Shown here one piece after another: positions 58,710 through 64,000 of a stretch of 64,000 nucleotides of DNA. The position numbers and the translations under genes are program-made. The stretch is from Streptomyces sp. NBC_01233 (GTDB taxonomy: Bacteria > Actinomycetota > Actinomycetes > Streptomycetales > Streptomycetaceae). The notes beneath the pieces were generated by a model. It was not told where the DNA came from, did not search any database, and was given only the letters and a program-made list of their open reading frames with translations. Every line of letters begins with the position of its first letter. Within the stretch, counting starts at the first letter, position 1. Location: positions 5,436,501 through 5,500,500 of the forward strand of contig NZ_CP108514.1 of NCBI RefSeq assembly GCF_035989305.1, read 5' to 3'.

Positions 58710-59573
58710 GTGCACCGCCGGCACAACGGGCTCAAGACCGCCGTACTCCTCGGCGGGCTGTCCGCACTCATCATCCTCATCGGAAGCTTCTTCGGGCGGG
58801 GCGGCCTGATCGTCGCCGTGGTCATCGCCCTCGGGACGAACGCCTACGCGTACTGGAACAGCGACAAGCTGGCTCTACGCGCGATGCGCGCCCGCCCCGT
58901 CAGCGAGTTCGAGGCTCCCCAGCTCTACCGCATGGTGCGCGAGCTCTCCACGTCCGCGCGCCAGCCCATGCCACGCCTCTACATCTCGCCCACCGAGGCC
59001 CCCAACGCCTTCGCCACCGGCCGCAACCCGCGCAACGCCGCGGTCTGCTGCACCGAGGGCATCCTGCGCATCCTCGACGAACGCGAGCTGCGCGGGGTCA
59101 TCGGCCACGAGCTCAGCCACGTCTACAACCGGGACATCCTGATCTCGTCGGTCGCCGGCGCCCTCGCCTCGGTGATCATGTTCCTGGTGAACTTCGCCTG
59201 GCTGATTCCGGTCGGCCGATCGAACGACGACGAGGGCCCCGGCCTCTTCGGCATGCTGCTGATCATGATCCTGGGCCCGCTGGCCGCCTCCGTGATCCAG
59301 CTGGCCATCAGCCGCTCGCGCGAGTACGAGGCCGACGCGTCCGGCGCCCAGCTCACCGGGGACCCGCTCGCCCTGGCCAGCGCCCTGCGCAAACTCGACG
59401 CGGGCACCAAGCAGCTCCCGCTGCCTGCGGAGCCCCGGCTGGAGACGGCGAGCCACATGATGATCGCCAACCCGTTCCGTCCCGGAGAAGGTCTTTCTAA
59501 GATGTTCTCCACACACCCTCCGATGGCCGAGCGCATCGCCCGGCTCGAACAGATGGCAGGCCGCCCCCAATGA
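58710..59573 (+). CDS. htpX: Membrane zinc metalloprotease HtpX
   Basis: HtpX is an M48 membrane protease that degrades misfolded membrane proteins with its active site facing the cytoplasm. The 287-residue protein has two N-terminal helices (about residues 10-48), the zinc motif HELSH (H133, E134, H137) in [15 protein letters not shown], the third ligand E205 in SREYEADA, and two helices between (150-200). GTG with TTGGAGGG upstream. It overlaps the YccF gene by 4 bases. A protease near a large membrane-complex operon suits membrane quality control, but the link is only positional. Confidence 0.95.
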   Translation: MHRRHNGLKTAVLLGGLSALIILIGSFFGRGGLIVAVVIALGTNAYAYWNSDKLALRAMRARPVSEFEAPQLYRMVRELSTSARQPMPRLYISPTEAPNAFATGRNPRNAAVCCTEGILRILDERELRGVIGHELSHVYNRDILISSVAGALASVIMFLVNFAWLIPVGRSNDDEGPGLFGMLLIMILGPLAASVIQLAISRSREYEADASGAQLTGDPLALASALRKLDAGTKQLPLPAEPRLETASHMMIANPFRPGEGLSKMFSTHPPMAERIARLEQMAGRPQ

Positions 59574-59962
59574 AGACAATCCTGAACGTCATCTGGCTCA
59601 TCCTGAGCGGCGTCTGGCTGTTCCTGGGGTACCTTCTCGCGGGCGTGCTGCTCTGCATCACCATCATCGGCATCCCCTTCGGCATCGCCGCCTTCCGCAT
59701 CGCGGTCTACGCCCTCTGGCCCTTCGGCTACACCACGGTCGAGCGCCACGACGCGGGCGCCGGCTCCTGCATCGGCAACGTCCTGTGGCTGGTCCTGGCG
59801 GGCTGGTGGCTGGCCCTGAGCCACATCGTCACAGGCATCGCCCTCTGCATCACGCTCATCGGCATCCCGTTCGGCATCGCCAACTTCAAGATGGTCCCCC
59901 TCGCCCTGCTCCCCCTGGGCCGCGAAATCGTCCCGACGGACGCCCCGTTCGCTTCCCGCTGA
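59570..59962 (+). CDS. YccF-domain inner-membrane protein
   Basis: This 130-residue protein consists of two YccF repeats, each a pair of hydrophobic helices with the sequence [15 protein letters not shown] / [15 protein letters not shown] and a preceding [15 protein letters not shown] / [15 protein letters not shown]. Function of the family is unknown. The ATG overlaps the htpX stop, so the two are co-expressed. Confidence 0.93.
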   Translation: MKTILNVIWLILSGVWLFLGYLLAGVLLCITIIGIPFGIAAFRIAVYALWPFGYTTVERHDAGAGSCIGNVLWLVLAGWWLALSHIVTGIALCITLIGIPFGIANFKMVPLALLPLGREIVPTDAPFASR

Positions 59963-60016
59963 CGGAGTTGTCCACAGGCCCGGCGGGTTGTCGGTGGGGT
60001 GCGTCACCATGAACGC

Positions 60017-60541
60017 ATGAACGAGACCGAGCAGTTGCTGGAGCAAGTCGCAGACCGCGTGCGCAAGTCCGCGCGCGGGCACGGAGGGCCGCTGCCCGCG
60101 CCGCTGGGGAGCCGGGAGATCGCCCGGGCCGAGGGCATACTCGGCTTCGCCCTGCCCCCGCTGCTCACCGCGCTCTACACCCGCATCGGCGACGGCGGAT
60201 TCGGACCCGAATGCGGGCTGCTGTCCCTGCGCCAGACCGTCCAGAGCTACGAGGCGCACCGTGCATCCGGATGGCGCTGGCCCGAGAGCGTGCTGCCGAT
60301 AGCCGACTTCGGATGCAGCATGTACGCCTGCGTGGACTGCCGCTCCGAGACCGCCCAAGTGCTGCTGTTCGACCCGAGCCTCGGGGAGCCGGACCTCGCC
60401 TGGTCCATCGACACCCCGAGCCTGGCCGGCTGGCTGCGCGGCTGGCTCGACGGCACCGCCTGGTTCTGCGAGGAGTCAGAGCTGGGGGAGGAGCGAGACC
60501 TGGAGCTGGCGCCCTGGGCGGAATTCAGATCCCGGATCTGA
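60017..60541 (+). CDS. SMI1/KNR4 (SUKH)-type protein
   Basis: This 174-residue protein looks like a SUKH-domain protein: GSREIARAEGILGFALPPLLTALYTRIGDGGFGPECGLLSL near the N-terminus is the family's typical first half (helix, LP.L..LY...G.GG.G). SUKH proteins often serve as immunity proteins against polymorphic toxins, or as general regulators; no toxin gene is seen nearby (though a repeat-rich surface protein lies at the window's right edge). The ATG at 60017 is preferred to a frame start at 59999. Confidence 0.8.
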   Translation: MNETEQLLEQVADRVRKSARGHGGPLPAPLGSREIARAEGILGFALPPLLTALYTRIGDGGFGPECGLLSLRQTVQSYEAHRASGWRWPESVLPIADFGCSMYACVDCRSETAQVLLFDPSLGEPDLAWSIDTPSLAGWLRGWLDGTAWFCEESELGEERDLELAPWAEFRSRI

Positions 60542-60830
60542 GCCGGCTCCGCACCCCGTAGGCCAACGCGCCGAGTGCCGGCACCACCGCCCCCGCGACC
60601 GCCGACGCGAGGGGCAGCGCGCAGGCCAGCACCACACAGCCGGACAGCCCGACCGCTGCCACGGTCCGCCCCTTGACACCTGAATCGAGAGTCCACACGG
60701 AGGCGTTCGCGATCGCGTAGTAGGCGAGCACTCCGAAGGAGGAGAACCGATCGCGCCCCGCCGACCATCGCGCCGAGCCCGACGACGACGGCGTCGGAGA
60801 CACCCGGGGTGCGCTTCAGCTGATGTTCCG
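60525..60830 (-). pseudogene. APC-family amino-acid permease remnant (internal deletion)
   Basis: Read on the minus strand, about 60830-60757 encodes HQLKRTPGVSDAVVVGLGAMVGG, the usual N-terminus and first helix of APC permeases. The sequence then switches frame and continues with DRFSSFGVLAYYAIANASVW and VGLSGCVVLACALPLAS to the stop at 60525, the last ~75 residues of the same family. Some 300 residues in between are missing. The fused fragment is out of frame, so no product is expected. It ends antisense to the last bases of the SUKH gene. Confidence 0.8.
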
Positions 60831-60849
60831 CGGGCGGAGGGTAGCCCGG

Positions 60850-62277
60850 CTAGATGACGCCCTCCCGGCCGGGGAGCGGCGTCCGCATCCGCTCCCAGCC
60901 CTCGAGGGCGGTCAGGCAGGCGTGGTCGAGGTGGCGCAGCCCGCTGAGGTCGAGCCGTACCGGCTGCCCGTGCGGCAAAGCGTCCAGCGCGTCGAGCAGT
61001 TTGGGCAGCCGCAGGAAACTGGCGTTCCCCACGATCCGCACGGACAGCCCCTCCTCCTCCCACACCTCCTCGATGTGCACGTGGGAGGTCTCCCAGGCCG
61101 CCTTGGCGACGGCGAGCCCCAGCCCCACCAGCACCCCCTCGAAGAGGTTGGTGACCACGATCGCGGAGGCCGTGGCCAGCAGCACCACCGCCTCGCCCCG
61201 GTGCGTCCGCCACAGCGCGGCCACCGCCTTGGCCGGCAGCAGTTTCCAGCCCGCGTGCAGCAGCACCCCGGCCAGCGCGGCGAGCGGCACGATCTCCAGC
61301 ACCTGGGGGAACGCCACCGCGAACAGCAGCAGCCAGCCGCCGTGCATCACCCGAGCCGCCCGCGTGCGCGCGCCGGCCTCCACATTGGCGGCGCTGCGCA
61401 CGATCACGGCGGTCATCGGCAGCGCCCCGAGCAGCCCGCACACGCTGTTGCCGACGCCCTGGGCGATGAGCTCCCGGTCGTACTCCGTCCTCGGCCCGTC
61501 GTGCATGCGGTCCACGGCTGCGGCGCTGAACAGCGTCTCGGCGGAAGCGATCAGCGCCAGAGCGACCACGGTCCCGGCCGCCCCGACGGAGGCCAGCACT
61601 TCGAAATCGCCCCAGCCGGGCGGGGACACGGCCGCCAGCACGCCCGTCACCCTCACCTTCTCGACGGGCAGTCGCAGCAGGGCGGCCGCGGCGGTGGCGG
61701 CGGCCACCCCGACGAGCGCCCCGGGCACGAGCCGCAGCCGGGCGGGCACCCGGCGCCAGGCGACCATGGCGGCGATCGTCCCCACCCCGAGCAGCACGGC
61801 GACCCAGTCGGCCTGCGCCCCGAGCTCGTGCACACGGCCCAGCTTCGCCAGGGTCTGCCCCGGAGCCTCCACGCTGCCCAGCGCGTACAACTGCCCGGAG
61901 ATCAGGACCAGCCCGATCCCGGCCAGCATCCCGTGGACGACGGCCACCGAGATCGCCCGGAACCACCGCCCGAGCCGCAGCACCCCCATACCCAGTTGCA
62001 GTACCCCCGCGGCCAGCACCAGCACCCCGAGCGCGGGCAGGCCGTACGTCTGCACCGCCTCGTAGACGAGCACGGTGAGCCCGGCCGCGGGCCCGCTCAC
62101 CTGCAGCGAGCTCCCGCGGAACCATCCGGTGACCAGCCCGCCGACCACCCCGGTGGCGATCCCCAGCTCGGCCGGCACGCCGGAGGCGACCGCCACCCCC
62201 ACACACAGCGGCAACGCGACCAGCGCGACGACGACGGACGCCCCGAAGTCATCCCGAAACGTGCCGGCCCCAGACAT
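60850..62277 (-). CDS. SulP-family anion transporter with STAS domain
   Basis: This 475-residue protein is a SulP/SLC26-type transporter for sulphate, bicarbonate or another anion. It starts FRDDFGASVVVALVALPLCVGVAVASG (first helices), has GPAAGLTVLVYEAV, about ten to twelve helices, the STAS linker, and a short C-terminal STAS domain (about 400-475; SVRIVGNASFLRLPKLLDAL, VRLDLSGLRHLDHACLTALEGW). The ATG at 62277 has AGGGGG seven bases upstream; the frame is open further but without a start site. No carbonic anhydrase gene is adjacent, so the substrate is open. Confidence 0.92.
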   Translation of the reverse strand: MSGAGTFRDDFGASVVVALVALPLCVGVAVASGVPAELGIATGVVGGLVTGWFRGSSLQVSGPAAGLTVLVYEAVQTYGLPALGVLVLAAGVLQLGMGVLRLGRWFRAISVAVVHGMLAGIGLVLISGQLYALGSVEAPGQTLAKLGRVHELGAQADWVAVLLGVGTIAAMVAWRRVPARLRLVPGALVGVAAATAAAALLRLPVEKVRVTGVLAAVSPPGWGDFEVLASVGAAGTVVALALIASAETLFSAAAVDRMHDGPRTEYDRELIAQGVGNSVCGLLGALPMTAVIVRSAANVEAGARTRAARVMHGGWLLLFAVAFPQVLEIVPLAALAGVLLHAGWKLLPAKAVAALWRTHRGEAVVLLATASAIVVTNLFEGVLVGLGLAVAKAAWETSHVHIEEVWEEEGLSVRIVGNASFLRLPKLLDALDALPHGQPVRLDLSGLRHLDHACLTALEGWERMRTPLPGREGVI

Positions 62278-62418
62278 GCGAGAACCCCCTGCCGCGCGGT
62301 GATGCGATGCCCTCAGCCTGGTGGGCGCACTCACCGCGGCCCAAGTGCCCACAGGAGTCCACGGTGGCGCGTGCGCCGCACACGCCCCGCACACACCCCC
62401 GCACCCCCGCACACGCCG

Positions 62419-62450
62419 CGGCCCGGCGGTCGGTGAAGACCGCCGGGCCG
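62419..62450. terminator. Hairpin terminator after yajQ
   Basis: A perfect 13-bp stem, CGGCCCGGCGGTC (62419-62431) with 62438-62450 and a GGTGAA loop, flanked by further CACGCC/GGCGTG pairing, lies 27 bases beyond the yajQ stop on the minus strand. Confidence 0.8.
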
Positions 62451-62476
62451 GCGTGGTGGCAGGTCTCGGACCTGTG

Positions 62477-62965
62477 TCAGCGGTAGTTCACGAACTGGAT
62501 CGCGAAGTCCAGGTCCTTGCCCTTGAGCAGCGCCTGGACCTCCTGCAGGTCGTCACGGCTCTTGGAGCTGACGCGCAGCTCCTCGCCCTGGACCTGGGCC
62601 TTGACGCCCTTGGGACCCTCGTCCCGGATGATCTTCGCGACCTTCTTGGCGTTCTCCTGGGAGATGCCTTCCTCGATCGTGGCGAAGATCTTGTACTCCT
62701 TGCCGGACAGCTGGGGCTCACCGGCATCCAGCGCCTTGAGCGAGATCCCGCGCTTGACCAGCTTGGTCTCGAAGACGTCGAGGACGGCCTTCACGCGCTC
62801 CTCGGAGTTCGCCTCCATCAGGATCTTCTCGCCGGACCAGGCGATCGTGGCGCCGGTGCCCTTGAAGTCGTAGCGCTGCGAGAGCTCCTTGGCGGCCTGG
62901 TTGAGGGCGTTGTCGACCTCCTGCCGCTCGACCTTCGAGACGATGTCGAAACTGGAGTCGGCCAT
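62477..62965 (-). CDS. yajQ: YajQ-family nucleotide-binding protein
   Basis: This 162-residue protein is a full-length YajQ (UPF0234) member: [20 protein letters not shown] at the start, [46 protein letters not shown] and [12 protein letters not shown] at the end, two ferredoxin-like halves. Family members bind nucleotides, and cyclic-di-GMP binding has been reported in some. The ATG at 62965 is preceded by AAGGAG; the upstream frame has no start site. Confidence 0.95.
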   Translation of the reverse strand: MADSSFDIVSKVERQEVDNALNQAAKELSQRYDFKGTGATIAWSGEKILMEANSEERVKAVLDVFETKLVKRGISLKALDAGEPQLSGKEYKIFATIEEGISQENAKKVAKIIRDEGPKGVKAQVQGEELRVSSKSRDDLQEVQALLKGKDLDFAIQFVNYR

Positions 62966-63081
62966 GTGCTGTGGCTCCTTGAAGTCGGTTGTGATCGCCC
63001 CGGAGGGCGCGGCCGGACATCCCCGGCCCGCTCCGCAAAGCCTAGCCACCGCGCCCACCCACGACGCTGATCAATCCGGTG

Positions 63082-63110
63082 GTGAAGCACCCCTGGTCAT
63101 CAGGTATCGT
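63082..63110 (+). promoter_or_regulatory. Candidate promoter of tRNA-Tyr
   Basis: GTGAAG (63082-63087), a 17-base spacer and TATCGT (63105-63110) form a reasonable vegetative promoter, with the start near 63117 and a 5' leader of about 50 bases before the tRNA. Confidence 0.45.
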
Positions 63111-63165
63111 TTACGTCGTTGCCAGGGAGCGCCGCCGCAAGGCGGAAAAAATGGCAGCAAATCTT

Positions 63166-63247
<82 letters not shown>

Positions 63248-63254
63248 CGCGAAA

Positions 63255-63296
63255 GAAGCCCCTCTGATCTGCGGAAACGCAGACCAGAGGGGCTTC
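63255..63296 (+). terminator. Hairpin terminator after tRNA-Tyr
   Basis: A 19-bp stem (63255-63273 with 63278-63296) with one mismatch and a GAAA loop begins 8 bases after the tRNA. Confidence 0.9.
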
Positions 63297-63357
63297 CTCG
63301 TTAACGCCTGGACCACGGGGCTACGGCCGCGCCGGCTTCAGCGTCGTGGTGGGGGCC

Positions 63358-64000
63358 TCAGGAGCAGTCGGGGACCGTGCCGGCGCAGTTCGCGGGCAGG
63401 TTCTTGATGATCTTGCTCTCCTTGAGGGTCACGACCGCGCCGGCCTGGTTGTTGATGCCGCCGCCGACGTTGGCGGCGCGGTTCTCCGCGACCGTCGTGT
63501 GCTCCAGGGTCAGCTGCGTGGCGTCGCCGCCCTCCTCCTCCGCGTTGTTGATGCCGCCGCCGTCGTGCCCGGCCGAGTTCGACTCGACCTTGGCCTTCTT
63601 CAGCGTCGCGGTGCCGGCGTTGTTGACGGCGCCGCCGTCGTTGCCCGCCTTGTTGTTGGCGAGGGCGGACTGCTGGATCTCCAGGGTCCCGCCCGCGACG
63701 TTGTTGACGGCCCCACCGTTGAGACCGGCCCAGTTCTCGATGAGCTTGCTGTGCTTGATGTTCGCGGTGCCCAGGTTGTTGATGGCACCGCCGTTGCCGT
63801 CGCGGGCCTCGTTGTTCGTGATGAGGCCGTGCTCGACGGTCAGCGTGCCCTCGTTCTGAATGCCGCCGCCGTTCTCGTCCGCCGTGTTGCCGGCGACGGT
63901 GCTCTTGCGGAGCGTGAGGGTGCCGGTCGCGCTGTTGCTGAGGCCGCCGCCGTCCCCGGGGTCGTCCGTGGGCGACGTGGCCACGTTGGTCAGGATCTCG
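63358..64000 (-). CDS. Repeat-rich right-handed beta-helix surface/secreted protein (5' end outside window)
   Basis: The visible 214 C-terminal residues consist of repeats of about 24 residues with the core GG(G/A)(I/V)(N/Q)N and TL(T/E)(V/I) strands (GGGIQNEGTLTVEH, GGAINNLGTANIKH, GGAVNNVAGGTLEIQQ, GGAVNNAGTATLKK, GGGINN, GGGINNQAG), then a Cys-containing end (NLPANCAGTVPDCS). This is the pattern of parallel beta-helix proteins (pectate-lyase-like or polymorphic-membrane-protein-like). The N-terminus, including any signal peptide, lies beyond base 64000. Probably exported; target unknown. Codon usage is like its neighbours. Confidence 0.85.
   Translation of the reverse strand, partial: EILTNVATSPTDDPGDGGGLSNSATGTLTLRKSTVAGNTADENGGGIQNEGTLTVEHGLITNNEARDGNGGAINNLGTANIKHSKLIENWAGLNGGAVNNVAGGTLEIQQSALANNKAGNDGGAVNNAGTATLKKAKVESNSAGHDGGGINNAEEEGGDATQLTLEHTTVAENRAANVGGGINNQAGAVVTLKESKIIKNLPANCAGTVPDCS

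Overview
The window is high-GC DNA with almost every gene using G/C at the third codon position, GTG starts, short ATGA/GTGA overlaps and long perfect-stem hairpin terminators. Together with a menaquinone-based respiratory locus, Tat substrates and the 'GCCGGCGTTTGAGG' intergenic repeat, this points to a Streptomyces (or very close actinomycete) chromosome core. From memory, the gene order resembles the S. coelicolor nuo region. No plasmid, phage, CRISPR or insertion sequence is visible.

Layout. 1-3.4 kb: end of a MacB-type ABC exporter, menG (last step of menaquinone synthesis) and glutaminase. 3.5-9.5 kb: a two-gene cell-wall unit on the minus strand (a signal-less multidomain glycoside-hydrolase-like protein and a Tat-exported degenerate M15 peptidase-like protein), a GNAT/membrane-protein pair, and a geranylgeranyl-reductase-family flavoprotein that may saturate the menaquinone tail. 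9.5-10.6 kb: two gene remnants meeting at their truncated 5' ends. 10.7-11.5 kb: NlpC/P60 wall hydrolase. 12.3-28.3 kb: complete 14-gene complex I operon nuoA-N, with a Rex-like operator at its promoter and a 25-bp terminator stem at its end. 28.3-39.6 kb: accessory and metabolic genes (secreted protein, fumarylacetoacetase, HAD phosphatase, CocE hydrolase, a POT transporter pseudogene, long-chain polyprenyl diphosphate synthase, LolA-like protein, a ribbon-helix-helix/Fic-like toxin-antitoxin pair, M28 aminopeptidase). 39.6-44.1 kb: rarD, an SDR remnant, an expanded 10-bp tandem repeat, and korAB (2-oxoacid:ferredoxin oxidoreductase). 44.3-48.4 kb: one LuxR-type response regulator and two paralogous histidine kinases embedded in intergenic repeats. 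48.6-58.5 kb: a second, partial nuo operon (A2 B2 C2 H2 I2 J2 K2 L2 M2 N2). 58.7-64 kb: htpX, a YccF protein, a SUKH protein, an APC permease remnant, a SulP transporter, yajQ, tRNA-Tyr and the end of a beta-helix surface protein.

How it works together. The window is largely a respiratory island: quinone ring methylation (menG), tail synthesis (polyprenyl synthase), possible tail saturation (reductase) and NADH oxidation (nuoA-N). The most unusual part is the block korAB / two-component genes / nuo2. The second operon encodes all seven membrane-arm subunits plus B, C and I, but neither the NADH-oxidising module E-F-G nor NuoD. Its NuoC carries a repetitive, probably disordered tail where some bacteria have a fused NuoD. 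A shared palindrome lies upstream of both kinases, one copy sitting between a kinase gene and nuoA2. A ferredoxin-fed or NuoD-sharing alternative complex I under two-component control is a reasonable hypothesis, not a demonstrated fact.
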